Source: Pseudoxanthomonas yeongjuensis (GTDB taxonomy: Bacteria; Pseudomonadota; Gammaproteobacteria; Xanthomonadales; Xanthomonadaceae). Taken from it: a stretch of 64,000 nt of DNA. The translations under genes and the position numbers were made by a program. The notes beneath the pieces were generated by a model. The model saw only the letters and a list, made by a program, of their open reading frames with translations, did not search any database and had not been told where the DNA came from. The first letter of the stretch is position 1. Each line of letters opens with the position of its first letter. The DNA is taken from positions 160,513 through 224,512 of the forward strand of contig NZ_PDWT01000005.1 of NCBI RefSeq assembly GCF_010093345.1, given 5' to 3'. Below, piece after piece: positions 46,322 to 54,431 of the stretch.

Positions 46322-46725
46322 GCAGGAACGAGTGGTGAGGAACGAGGAGCGAGTAGGAGCGGCCCGTCACTCGTTTCTCGTTCCTCTCAGCTCGTTTCTC
46401 AGCTTGCGAGGCGTGCTAATGAAGCAGGAACGAGTGGTGAGGAACGAGGAACGAGTAGGAGCGGCTCGTCACTCGCTTCTGGTTCTTCTCAGCTCGTTTC
46501 TCAGCTTGCGAGGCGTGCTAATGAAGCAGGAACGAGTGGTGAGGAACGAGGAACGAGTAGGAGCGGCCCGTCACTCGTTTCTCGTTCCTCTCAACTCGTT
46601 TCTCAGCTTGCGAGGCGTGCTAATGAAGCAGGAACGAGTGGTGAGGAACGAGGAGCGAGTAGGGGCGGCCCTTCACTCGTTTCTCGTTCCTCTCAACTCG
46701 TTTCTCAGTTTTCGTCGCAATGCCG
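46322..46725. repeat. Four tandem 102-bp units between nrdA and nrdB
   Basis: GCAGGAACGAGTGG recurs at 46322, 46424, 46526 and 46628, exactly 102 bases apart; the fourth unit diverges after about 46710. Each unit is itself a long hairpin: GAGTGGTGAGGAACGAGGAA faces CTCGTTTCTCGTTCCTCTCA around GGAGCGGCCCGTC. On the minus strand each unit encodes a copy of the last 13 codons and stop of the adjacent four-helix-bundle gene (RKLRNELRGTRNE). Because 102 is a multiple of three, frames stay open through the array on both strands; these are not genes. Confidence 0.92.
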
Positions 46726-47047
46726 TCAGCATGCGACTGACTTCGTCAACCAATGCATGTATTGGCCTAAGCGGCTCGGGATCGAACCACCCTAATCGCT
46801 CACAGAGCAATAACTGCGTGTGCAGCTCGGAGAGCGACCCCTGGGCGATGGCCAGGAATTGCGCTTTCTCGCGCCTGGATTCGCGTGACCAGCCTTCGGC
46901 GATGTTGCTGGGTACCGATACGGCCGACCGACTCAGTTGCGAGCGCAATCCGAAACGTTCCACGGCCGGCAAGGTTCCCGATAGCCGGCACGCCTGTTCG
47001 GCCAGAGCCATTGCCTTGTCCCATACCACTGCATCCCGATAGTGCAT
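46673..47047 (-). CDS. Four-helix bundle protein (23S rRNA intervening-sequence family)
   Basis: 124 residues of the four-helix bundle family first found in 23S rRNA intervening sequences and related to Avd of diversity-generating retroelements. Typical motifs: MHYRDAVVWDKAMALAEQACRLSGTLP, ERFGLRSQLSRSAVSVPSNIAEGWSRESRREKAQFLAIAQGSLSEL, then the last helix. ATG 47047 starts the family's usual N-terminus; the open frame further upstream is antisense to nrdB. It lies antisense inside the nrdA-nrdB gap. The last 13 codons and the stop are made of the GAGGAACGAG-family repeat that is also tandemly copied next to it. Members of the family are thought to bind nucleic acid; the function here is unknown. 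Confidence 0.88.
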   Translation of the reverse strand: MHYRDAVVWDKAMALAEQACRLSGTLPAVERFGLRSQLSRSAVSVPSNIAEGWSRESRREKAQFLAIAQGSLSELHTQLLLCERLGWFDPEPLRPIHALVDEVSRMLTALRRKLRNELRGTRNE

Positions 47048-47113
47048 CGATGCCTCCTTGCATGCCCACGCATGCTGACGCTCTTGCGCAATGCCCACCA
47101 TCAGGAAACTCCC

Positions 47114-48166
47114 ATGCCTACTTCGGAAAACTCCATTCTCGTTCCTCGTTCCTCCCCACTCGCTCCTCGCCTGCTGGACCCAGGCTTCGAACTGACCCTG
47201 CGCCCCATGCGCTACCCGCAGTTCTACGAGATGTACCGCAACGCCATCCGCAATACCTGGACGGTGGAGGAAGTCGATTTCTCGCTGGACACCAAGGACC
47301 TCAAGGACAAGTTCGGCCCGGCCGAACGGCACCTGATCGAACGCCTGATCGCGTTCTTCGCCACTGGCGATTCCATCGTCTCCAACAACCTGGTGCTGAA
47401 CCTGTACCAGCACATCAACGCACCGGAAGCGCGCATGTACCTGTCCCGGCAACTGTACGAGGAAGCGCTGCACGTGCAGTTCTACCTGACCCTGCTCGAC
47501 ACCTACCTGCCGGATCCGAACGAGCGCGCCAGGGCGTTCGCCGCGGTGGAGAACATCCCCTCGATCAAGCGCAAGGCCGAGTTCTGCTTCAAATGGATCG
47601 ACTCGCTGCAGGGCATCACCCGCATCGGGACGCGCGAGCAGCGCCGCCAGTTCCTGCTCAACATGGTCTGCTTCGCCGGCTGCATCGAGGGCCTGTTCTT
47701 CTTCGGCGCCTTCGCCTACGTCTACTACCTGCGTTCGCGCGGCCTGCTGCACGGACTGGCCAGCGGCACCAACTGGGTGTTCCGCGACGAAAGCGCGCAC
47801 ATGGCCTTCGCCTTCGAAGTGATCCGCACCGCGCGCGAGGAAGAGCCCGATCTGTTCGACGACGACCTCAAGGCGCAGGTGGTGCAGATGATGCGCGAAG
47901 CGGTCGACTGCGAAGTCGCTTTCGCCGAAGACACACTGAGCGGCGGCGTCGCCGGGCTGTCGATCAAGGACATGCGCCAATACCTGGAATACTGCGCCGA
48001 CCAGCGCATGGCCCAGCTGGGCATGCCGAAGCATTTCGGCTCGACCAACCCGTTCCCGTTCATGGACCTGCAGGACGTGCAGGAGCTGACCAATTTCTTC
48101 GAGCGCCGGGTGTCGGCCTATCAGGTCGGGGTACAAGGCGAAGTCGGCTTCGACCACGCATTCTGA
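47114..48166 (+). CDS. nrdB: Ribonucleoside-diphosphate reductase, beta subunit (class I)
   Basis: Small subunit that holds the di-iron tyrosyl radical cofactor. 350 residues from ATG 47114 (AGGAAACT upstream). Family core begins LLDPGFELTLRPMRYPQFYE; metal ligands are in RLIAFFATGDSIVSNN, YEEALHVQFY (ExxH) and FRDESAHMAFAFEV (ExxH), and the C-terminus EVGFDHAF is of the short hydrophobic type that docks on NrdA. Residues about 6-20 (ENSILVPRSSPLAPR) are encoded by a GAGGAACGAG-family repeat arm and replace the short N-terminus expected of relatives. Downstream gene of the riboswitch-controlled operon, but separated from nrdA by the repeat/four-helix cassette. Confidence 0.96.
   Translation: MPTSENSILVPRSSPLAPRLLDPGFELTLRPMRYPQFYEMYRNAIRNTWTVEEVDFSLDTKDLKDKFGPAERHLIERLIAFFATGDSIVSNNLVLNLYQHINAPEARMYLSRQLYEEALHVQFYLTLLDTYLPDPNERARAFAAVENIPSIKRKAEFCFKWIDSLQGITRIGTREQRRQFLLNMVCFAGCIEGLFFFGAFAYVYYLRSRGLLHGLASGTNWVFRDESAHMAFAFEVIRTAREEEPDLFDDDLKAQVVQMMREAVDCEVAFAEDTLSGGVAGLSIKDMRQYLEYCADQRMAQLGMPKHFGSTNPFPFMDLQDVQELTNFFERRVSAYQVGVQGEVGFDHAF
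47131..47174. repeat. GAGGAACGAG-family repeat arm inside the nrdB coding region
   Basis: CTCCATTCTCGTTCCTCGTT, then CCTCCCCACTCGCTCCTCGC and CTGC: the inverted counterpart of the left arm of the 102-bp units (GCAGG...GAGTGG...GAGGAACGAG). It forms the right-hand border of the segment carrying the four-helix-bundle gene and is read in frame as part of NrdB. Confidence 0.8.
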
Positions 48167-48171
48167 TTCCC

Positions 48172-48201
48172 GATTGCGATTGCGATTGCGATTGCGATTG
48201 C
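48172..48201. repeat. (GATTGC)5 microsatellite
   Basis: Five perfect tandem hexamers 5 bases after the nrdB stop, directly before a REP-type pair. Copy number may vary between strains; it is not in a coding region. Confidence 0.85.
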
Positions 48202-48210
48202 ATTGATTGC

Positions 48211-48283
48211 GTAGGAGCGACGTAAGTCGCGAAACATGCTTTACCGAATCGGTGAATGGCTTCGCGACTTACGTCGCTCCTGC
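48211..48283. repeat. REP-type inverted pair after nrdB
   Basis: Arms GTAGGAGCGACGTAAGTCGC and near-complement (CTCCTGC for CTCCTAC) around GAAACATGC...GAATGGC. Same subfamily as those at 15.2 and 54.4 kb. Confidence 0.8.
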
Positions 48284-48335
48284 GCAGATTTGGCACGGGC
48301 TTGATAGGCTGGCGGGAAACCTGTCCAATGCAGCG

Positions 48336-49601
48336 ATGTCCCAATCTTCCCTACCTTCAATAAGTCGCCGCCATTTCCTTGCGGCGAGCGCCGCCCTGGG
48401 CGCGGCGGCATGCGCTCCGTGGCAGGCGCTGGCGGCGACCTGCCACAAGCAATCCGATTCCTGGATTCCCTCCGGCGAATTCCTCGAGGAGTTGTCGCGG
48501 ATCATGCAGGCGTTCGCGGTTCCGGGCGTGGGCATCGCCGTGGTCGAAGACGGCGAAGTGGCGTGGAGCCGCCCGTTCGGCGTGACCCATGCGCTCACGC
48601 GCAAACCGGTGGACGCACGCACGATCTTCGAGGACGCCTCGCTCAGCAAACCGGTGTTCGCCTACCTGGTGCTGCAGCTGCTCGACCAGGGACTGATCGA
48701 CCTCGACCGCCCCCTGGTGGAATACAGGCGCCCCGACTACCTGGCCGATCATCCGTGGATCGAAAGGATCACCGCGCGCGACGTGTTGCGCCATTCCACC
48801 GGCCTGCCCAACTGGCGCAAGTCGCCGGCGACGGAGAAGCTGGTACCGATGGTCGAACCCGGTACGCGCATCGATTATTCCGGCGAGGCCATTTTCTGGC
48901 TGCAACTGGCGCTGGAAACCATCACCGGCCAGAGCCTGGACGAATCGATGCAGGCGCATCTGTTCGGCCCGGCCGGGATGAAGGACAGCAGCTATACGTG
49001 GAATGCGGACCTGGCGGCGCGGTCGGTGTACGGACATTCCACGCACGACAAGGCCGGTGCAGGCATGCCGCCGCAGATGTTCCGCGAGCAGTGGAGCATC
49101 GCCCAGCAGGTCGCCGATCGCTGGGGCAAGCCGCTGTCGGCCTGGAAATACGACGACGCGGCGCGCGCGCTGCCTGAAGTAATGGCGCTGTCGCCGCCGG
49201 GACTGGTGACCTGGCCGGGCGACATCGTCGCCAACGCGGCGGCGAGCCTGCGTACGACCGTGCAGGACTACGCCACCTTCATGACCCTGGTGATGGCGCG
49301 CAGGCAGCGCGCGCCGTGGGAAATCAGCGAGGCCACGCGGCAGGCGATGCTCACCCCGCAGATCAGGATTCCCGGGCGCTGGACGGAAAAGGGGCTGGGC
49401 TGGAACATGGAGGCGACGCGGGACGGACCGGTGTTCTACCACTCCGGCAGCAACGGCGACATCTTCAAGAATTTCGCGGTCGGCGATGCGCAGAGGCGGC
49501 GCGGCATCGTGGTGCTGACCAACGGCGGCAGCGGCTCCTTCGTCCACCAGCGGGTGGTGCGCGCGGCCACGGGCTACGACCTGCTGTCCTACGACCTGTA
49601 G
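48336..49601 (+). CDS. Serine hydrolase of the beta-lactamase/PBP-like family
   Basis: 421 residues from ATG 48336; the upstream open frame is repeat sequence. Twin-arginine-type leader SISRRHFLAASAALGAAACAPWQALAA. The nucleophile motif SLSKPVF (SxxK) is at about residue 105; the second motif reads DYSGE (YSG, where YxN is common), and HSGSNGD supplies the third (HxG). These place it in the class C beta-lactamase/D-aminopeptidase/esterase group (Pfam Beta-lactamase), but substrate is unknown. It is monocistronic between two REP-type pairs. Confidence 0.85.
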   Translation: MSQSSLPSISRRHFLAASAALGAAACAPWQALAATCHKQSDSWIPSGEFLEELSRIMQAFAVPGVGIAVVEDGEVAWSRPFGVTHALTRKPVDARTIFEDASLSKPVFAYLVLQLLDQGLIDLDRPLVEYRRPDYLADHPWIERITARDVLRHSTGLPNWRKSPATEKLVPMVEPGTRIDYSGEAIFWLQLALETITGQSLDESMQAHLFGPAGMKDSSYTWNADLAARSVYGHSTHDKAGAGMPPQMFREQWSIAQQVADRWGKPLSAWKYDDAARALPEVMALSPPGLVTWPGDIVANAAASLRTTVQDYATFMTLVMARRQRAPWEISEATRQAMLTPQIRIPGRWTEKGLGWNMEATRDGPVFYHSGSNGDIFKNFAVGDAQRRRGIVVLTNGGSGSFVHQRVVRAATGYDLLSYDL

Positions 49602-49614
49602 CTCCCTTCGATGC

Positions 49615-49684
49615 GTAGAGCCGAGCTTGCTCGGCTGCTTTCCGGCGAATCCCGCTAAGGGCAGCCGAGCAAGCTCGGCTCTAC
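49615..49684. repeat. REP-type inverted pair, GTAGAGCCGAGC family
   Basis: GTAGAGCCGAGCTTGCTCGG with CTGC and the exact complement, a compensated variant of the GTAGATCCGAGC family (ATCC/GGAT changed to AGCC/GGCT in both halves). It fills the gap between the serine hydrolase and purU. Confidence 0.82.
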
Positions 49685-49717
49685 AAATCAGGGCGCGGGA
49701 AAAGCTAATATCCCCGT

Positions 49718-50569
49718 ATGCGCCCCGACTACATCCTCACTCTGTCCTGCCCCGACCGCACCGGCATCGTTTACCGGGTGACCGGGCTGCTGTTCGAATC
49801 GGGCTGCAACATCGTCGATGCGCAGCAATTCGGCGACGACGAAACCAGGCGCTTCTTCCTGCGCGTGCATTTCGATGCGCCGAACGTGGCCGAGATGGAG
49901 GCATTGGAGGAAGGCTTCGCCTCATTGGCCGAGGTCTTCAACATGGACTGGCGGATCCACGATGCGCAACGGCGCGCACGCCTGCTGGTGCTGGTCAGCA
50001 AGCAGGGGCACTGCCTCAACGACCTGCTGTTCCGCGCGCACAGCGGGCAGTTACCGGTGGACCTCGCGGCCGTGGCGTCCAACCACGACGATTTCGCGGC
50101 GTTGACGGCGTCCTACGGCGTCGCCTTCCACCACCTGCCGGTGACGCCCGCGAGCAAGGCCGCGCAGGAACGGCAGATCATCGAGCTGGTCGAGCGCGAG
50201 CGTATCGACCTGGTGGTGCTGGCGCGCTACATGCAGATCCTGTCGCCGGAACTGTGCGCCGCGCTGGCCGGGCGCGCGATCAACATCCACCACAGCTTCC
50301 TGCCCAGCTTCAAGGGCGCCAAGCCCTATCACCAGGCGCACCAGCGCGGGGTCAAGATCGTCGGCGCCACCGCGCACTACGTGACCGGCGACCTGGACGA
50401 GGGCCCGATCATCGAACAGGACGTGGCCCGGGTGGACCATACGATGACGCCGAAGGAGCTCGTGCGGCTGGGCAGCGACACCGAATCCCAGGTGCTGGCG
50501 CGCGCGGTGCGGCGACATGTCGAGCACCGGATCCTGTTGAACGGGCATCGCACGGTGGTGTTCCGGTAA
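49718..50569 (+). CDS. purU: Formyltetrahydrofolate deformylase
   Basis: Hydrolyses 10-formyl-THF to THF and formate, balancing one-carbon pools and supplying formate to PurT. 283 residues: an N-terminal ACT domain (YILTLSCPDRTGIVYRVTGLLFESGCNIVDAQQF) and a formyltransferase-fold catalytic domain with ARLLVLVSKQGHCLNDLL, VVLARYMQILSP, and the catalytic INIHHSFLPSFKGAKPYHQAHQRGVKIVGATAHYVTGDLDEGPII (Asn, His, Asp). Single gene. Confidence 0.96.
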   Translation: MRPDYILTLSCPDRTGIVYRVTGLLFESGCNIVDAQQFGDDETRRFFLRVHFDAPNVAEMEALEEGFASLAEVFNMDWRIHDAQRRARLLVLVSKQGHCLNDLLFRAHSGQLPVDLAAVASNHDDFAALTASYGVAFHHLPVTPASKAAQERQIIELVERERIDLVVLARYMQILSPELCAALAGRAINIHHSFLPSFKGAKPYHQAHQRGVKIVGATAHYVTGDLDEGPIIEQDVARVDHTMTPKELVRLGSDTESQVLARAVRRHVEHRILLNGHRTVVFR

Positions 50570-50590
50570 GGACTGCCCGATCAAGTATTC

Positions 50591-50677
50591 GTCATCCCGG
50601 CGGAAGCCGGGATCCATTTTGATCTTCGCCTTGCATGATGCTGAAAGCAAATAGGCCCCGGCTTCCGCCGGGATGAC
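50591..50677. repeat. Inverted pair, GTCATCCCGGCGGAAGCCGGG family
   Basis: GTCATCCCGGCGGAAGCCGG and its complement (CCGGCTTCCGCCGGGATGAC) around a 40-base loop, between purU and the GST gene. It is a different family from the GTAGGAGCG repeats, of the type widely scattered in Proteobacteria. Confidence 0.85.
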
Positions 50678-50723
50678 AAGCAAGAGCGGGACTTCTCTTC
50701 ATATCTGCCCCGGAAACGCCACG

Positions 50724-51476
50724 ATGACCAATCGTTACCACCTGATCGGCAACTACGTCTCGCCCTATGTGCGCAAGGTACTGGTGTGCATGGAGCTGAA
50801 GGGATTGGACTACACCATCGATCCGATCGCCCCGTTCGTAGGCAACGAGCGCTTCAGCCAGTTGAGCCCGCTGCGCCGGATCCCGGTGCTGATCGAGGGC
50901 GACCGCGTGCTCAACGATTCCTCGGTGATCTGCCAGTACCTGGACGAACGCCACCCGCAACCCTCGCTGTATCCGTCCGACATCGGCGATCGCGCGCAGG
51001 CGCGCTGGATCGAGGAGTACTGCGACACCTGGCTGGGCGACGTGGTGGTCTGGGGCATGTTCTTCCAGAAGGGCGTCAAGCGCTATGTGTTCGGCGAGGA
51101 ACCGGATGAAGCCATCATCGCCCGCGCCCGCGACGAACAGTTGCCGGTGGCGCTGGACTACCTGGAGTCGTTGCTGCCGGCGGATGGCTTCCTGTTCGGC
51201 GAACCCAGCGTGGCCGACATCAGCATCGCCAGTTTCTTGCGCAACGCCGCGTTCGTGCGCTACACGGTGGATGCGCGGCGCTGGCCGCGCGTGGCGGCGC
51301 TGCTGGAACGCGCCTGGGCCCTGCCTGCGTTCCGCAAGCTCGCCGGACTGGAAGAGAAAAGCATGCGCTCGCCCTTGGCGGAGCAGCGCAAGGTGCTGAT
51401 GGAGCTGGGTGCGCCGGTGAGTGCGGAGACTTTGGGGACCTCGGTGCCCCGACGTGGGGTGATGCGGCTGGAATAG
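50724..51476 (+). CDS. Glutathione S-transferase family protein
   Basis: 250 residues from ATG 50724 (the open frame before it is repeat-derived). N-terminal thioredoxin-like domain: YHLIGNYVSPYVRKVLVCMELKGLDYTI, with RRIPVLIEGDRVLNDSSVICQYLDERHP holding the glutathione-contacting cis-Pro and DS motif. The C-terminal helical domain includes GEPSVADISIASFLRNA. Ser in SPYVRK is the likely catalytic or GSH-activating residue (beta/omega-like class). Substrate unknown. Confidence 0.9.
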   Translation: MTNRYHLIGNYVSPYVRKVLVCMELKGLDYTIDPIAPFVGNERFSQLSPLRRIPVLIEGDRVLNDSSVICQYLDERHPQPSLYPSDIGDRAQARWIEEYCDTWLGDVVVWGMFFQKGVKRYVFGEEPDEAIIARARDEQLPVALDYLESLLPADGFLFGEPSVADISIASFLRNAAFVRYTVDARRWPRVAALLERAWALPAFRKLAGLEEKSMRSPLAEQRKVLMELGAPVSAETLGTSVPRRGVMRLE

Positions 51477-51481
51477 GTTCT

Positions 51482-51547
51482 GTAGATCCGAGCTTGCTCG
51501 GATGCTTTCGCATTGAAGCCAAGGCATGCGAGCAAGCTCGGATCTAC
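51482..51547. repeat. REP-type inverted pair, GTAGATCCGAGC family
   Basis: GTAGATCCGAGCTTGCTCGG with ATGC and near-complement (one C-to-G change in the right stem, GCATGCGAGC) between the converging GST and permease genes. Confidence 0.8.
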
Positions 51548-51557
51548 ATCGATGGGA

Positions 51558-52898
51558 TTACGCTTGACGCGACTTCAGCCCGCGCACCACCGCATACACC
51601 ACCCCCAACCCCGCCAGCGCCACTCCGATCGCCAGCCATTCCTTGCCGGTCAGCGTGGTCACGATCAATCCCATCGCCACCACCGCCAGCAGCGGCACCA
51701 GCGGGCCGCCCCATAGCAAGAAGGGTTCGCCGCCGCGCTCGCGCAGGTCGGTCTTCTGCCCACGCCAGGCGGCGAGACCGACCAGCGCGTAGACCAGGCA
51801 GATCGCGCCACCTGAAATCAGCGCGAGCGCATCGAAGGTTCCTCCGAGCGCCAGAAGCCAGGCGAATCCCGCATGCGTGGCCAGCGCCAGCAGCGGCACG
51901 CGATGCGTGGCGCTGACCCGGCCATAGGCATGCGGCATGTAGCCATCGCGCCCGAGCGCGAACAGCAGTCGCGACGAGCCGAGCAGGTTGCCGAGCAGGA
52001 ACCCGGCCATCGAAATGCACGCGGTGACCAGCAGCAGGACCCGGCCCGGCGCCCACAACGCGGCCGCGGTATCGGCGATCGGCACGCCGCTCTTGGCCAG
52101 CGCCGGGCCCAGCACGCCCTGGTTGACGACCTGCAGGCCCATGTACAACAGCACCACCAGCAGGATCGCCGCCATCGTCGCACGCGGCACGCTGCGCGAG
52201 GGATCGCGGACTTCGCCCGAAGGCACCAGCGCCGTCTCCATGCCGGAGTAGGCGAACATCACCAGCACCATGCCCGTGCCCAGCGCTGCCCACGACGGCA
52301 CCGCACGGGGGTCGAAACTCACCTGGGTCCAGTCGACGAAGAACAGGCCTGCGCCGGCCAGCAGGAACAGCGGCGTCAGTTTCAATGCCGCCAGTGTGGT
52401 GATCGCACGGGCGCCCAGCTTCACTCCGAACGCATTCAACGCATACAGGATGAGGTACAGCGCGGTCAGCAATCCCGCGCGCGGCAACGGTTGCCCGAAC
52501 CACGGCACGAGGTTCGCCACCTGCACCGAGAACGCCGCGGCCACGCCCGCGCTGGAAGCCACGTTGCTGATCCACATCAGCGCCCCGGCGACGAAGCCGG
52601 CGAAATTGCCGAAGGTCGCTCCCAGGTAACTGTAGGGGCCACCGGTGGCGACCGCGCGGCTGCCGATGGCGGCGAAGCACAACGCGACCGGGATGATCGC
52701 CAGCGCACCGGCGACCAGCGCCAGCGGTGCGGCGATTCCGACCTGCGCCGACAGCGCCGACGGCATGCGGAAGATGCCGCCGCCGACGATGATGTTCATC
52801 ACCGCTGCGGCCAGGGCGAACGATCCGACCGCGCGGATGAGGGCGGCGTCGCCTTCCAGCGGCTTCCGGATCGGGGCTGAATCGCTGCTCATCGGCAT
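51558..52898 (-). CDS. APC-superfamily amino acid permease
   Basis: 446 residues with about 12 hydrophobic helices. The first helix has the APC signature SFALAAAVMNIIVGGGIFRMPSALSAQVG (unwound Gly-rich substrate site), followed by GSRAVATGGPYSYLGATFGNFAGFVAGAL and FAYSGMETALVPSGEVRDPSRSVPRA in helix 6, all typical of the APC family (YfnA/LAT-like). It probably imports or exchanges an amino acid or amine; the substrate is not evident. ATG 52898 or ATG 52892 can start. It is divergent from an M20 peptidase gene across a REP-type pair. Confidence 0.9.
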   Translation of the reverse strand: MPMSSDSAPIRKPLEGDAALIRAVGSFALAAAVMNIIVGGGIFRMPSALSAQVGIAAPLALVAGALAIIPVALCFAAIGSRAVATGGPYSYLGATFGNFAGFVAGALMWISNVASSAGVAAAFSVQVANLVPWFGQPLPRAGLLTALYLILYALNAFGVKLGARAITTLAALKLTPLFLLAGAGLFFVDWTQVSFDPRAVPSWAALGTGMVLVMFAYSGMETALVPSGEVRDPSRSVPRATMAAILLVVLLYMGLQVVNQGVLGPALAKSGVPIADTAAALWAPGRVLLLVTACISMAGFLLGNLLGSSRLLFALGRDGYMPHAYGRVSATHRVPLLALATHAGFAWLLALGGTFDALALISGGAICLVYALVGLAAWRGQKTDLRERGGEPFLLWGGPLVPLLAVVAMGLIVTTLTGKEWLAIGVALAGLGVVYAVVRGLKSRQA

Positions 52899-52986
52899 CC
52901 TCGGTCGGAGGCGCGCAGCGTCGCATGGCCGCAGGCGGAACGCGAGCCGCTTGCGGCTTGTCGATATGCCATTCCCTTATGTGTGT

Positions 52987-53060
52987 GTAGGAGCGGGCCT
53001 TGCCCGCGATGCTCTTCCCTACACCCGGCGAAGAGCATCGCGGGCAAGGCCCGCTCCTAC
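52987..53060. repeat. REP-type inverted pair, GTAGGAGCGGGCC family
   Basis: Perfect arms GTAGGAGCGGGCCTTGCCCG with CGATGCTCTTC on both sides of a short loop (CCTACACCCGGC). It is the best conserved copy in the window, in the promoter gap between the permease and M20 genes. Confidence 0.88.
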
Positions 53061-53117
53061 ATCGTTGGCCCGCCGAGTCGGGATACCATCGCCTGATCTT
53101 CTCGTGGACATGCCCTG

Positions 53118-54431
53118 ATGCACCGTCGGAACCGTATCTCCCTCTGCGCGTTGCTCTTCACCCTCCTGCTTGCAGACGCTGCGTCGGCACAGTCGCAGAA
53201 CTCGATGGCCATGAAGGTGTTGCAACACCTGCAACCGAAGATCGTCGAATGGCGACGCGATATCCACCAACACCCGGAACTGGGTACCCACGAAATCCGC
53301 ACCGCCAAGCTCGTCGCCGACCAGCTGCGCGCGCTGGGGCTGGAGCCGAAGACCGGGATCGCCTCGACCGGCGTGGTCGCGATCCTCAAGGGCGGCAGAC
53401 CGGGGCCGCGCATCGCGATCCGCGCAGACATGGATGCGCTGCCGGTGACCGAGCAGACCGGCCTGCCGTTCGCCTCGAAGGTCACCGGCGACTACCGCGG
53501 CCAGCCGGTCGGGGTGATGCACGCCTGCGGCCACGACGCGCACTTGGCGATGCTGCTGGGCGTGGCCTCGGCGCTGGTGGCGGTGAAGGACGAGTTGCCG
53601 GGCGAAGTGATGTTCGTGTTCCAGCCGGCGGAGGAAGGTCCGCCCGATGCGGGGGACGAATTCGGCGCGGCACTGATGTTGAAGCAGGGCATCTTCAAGG
53701 ATTTCAAACCGGACGCCGTGTTCGGCCTGCACGTATGGGCCGGCTTGGCGGTCGGCAAGGTCGGCTTCCGCAGCGGTTCGCTGATGGCCAGCGCCGACGA
53801 ATGGACGCTGACCGTACGCGGCAAGCAGACCCATGGTTCGCGGCCGTGGGACGGCGTGGATCCGATCACGATCGGCGCGCAGATATTGCTCGGCACGCAA
53901 TCGATCATCGCGCGCCAGGTCAACATCGCCGCGGCCCCGGTGGTGCTGACCGCCGGCCAGTTCCAGAGCGGCGTGCGTTTCAACATCATTCCCGACGAGG
54001 CGAAGCTGGTCGGCACGCTGCGCACCTTCGACCCGCGGGTGCGCGAAGACGTGATCGCCCGCTTCCGCCGCACCGCCGAGGATTTCGCCCATGCCGGCGG
54101 CGGCAGCGCGGAACTGCAGGTGGTGAACAACGCGCCGGCGACGATCAACGATCCCGCCCTGGCCCAGCGCATGCGGCCGTCGCTGGAAACGGCGGTCGGC
54201 GCGGACAACGTGACCGAGATGCCGCTGGTGACCGTGGCCGAGGATTTCTCGCAATACGCGACCGCAGCGCCGACTTTCTTCTTTTTTGTCGGATCGACCG
54301 CCGCCGGTATCGATCCCACCACCGCGCCGATCAACCATTCGCCGCAGTTCCTGCTCGACGAGCAATCGTTGCAGGTGGGAAGCCGGGCGATGCTGCAGGT
54401 CGCGCTGGATTACCTGAATAAGAAACCGTAG
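53118..54431 (+). CDS. Exported M20D-family metallo-amidohydrolase (copy 1)
   Basis: 437 residues with a signal peptide (RISLCALLFTLLLADAASAQS). M20D (hippurate hydrolase/IAA-amino-acid hydrolase-like) di-metal amidohydrolase: metal-binding motifs RADMDALPVTEQTGLPFASK, GVMHACGHDAHLAMLLGVA, FQPAEEGPPDAGDE and VFGLHVWAGL, with the dimerisation domain between and a C-terminal catalytic His region (NHSPQFLLDEQSLQVG). It likely cleaves N-acyl or aminoacyl amides in the periplasm. Strongly similar to the copy at 55470, 1 kb away. The stop codon TAG is the second to fourth base of a REP arm. Confidence 0.93.
   Translation: MHRRNRISLCALLFTLLLADAASAQSQNSMAMKVLQHLQPKIVEWRRDIHQHPELGTHEIRTAKLVADQLRALGLEPKTGIASTGVVAILKGGRPGPRIAIRADMDALPVTEQTGLPFASKVTGDYRGQPVGVMHACGHDAHLAMLLGVASALVAVKDELPGEVMFVFQPAEEGPPDAGDEFGAALMLKQGIFKDFKPDAVFGLHVWAGLAVGKVGFRSGSLMASADEWTLTVRGKQTHGSRPWDGVDPITIGAQILLGTQSIIARQVNIAAAPVVLTAGQFQSGVRFNIIPDEAKLVGTLRTFDPRVREDVIARFRRTAEDFAHAGGGSAELQVVNNAPATINDPALAQRMRPSLETAVGADNVTEMPLVTVAEDFSQYATAAPTFFFFVGSTAAGIDPTTAPINHSPQFLLDEQSLQVGSRAMLQVALDYLNKKP

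Noticed and set aside
46322..46725. CRISPR-like array
   Set aside because: The units are 102 bp, nearly identical throughout and contiguous, with no unique spacers and no cas genes.
46163..47042. Two overlapping + strand frames with 34-residue repeats
   Set aside because: They are produced by the 102-bp tandem array, whose unit is a multiple of three. No ribosome site or homology; they run into sequence antisense to the four-helix-bundle gene.
47048..48157. Extended start of the four-helix-bundle frame
   Set aside because: The upstream part is antisense to nrdB; the family N-terminus begins at the ATG at 47047.
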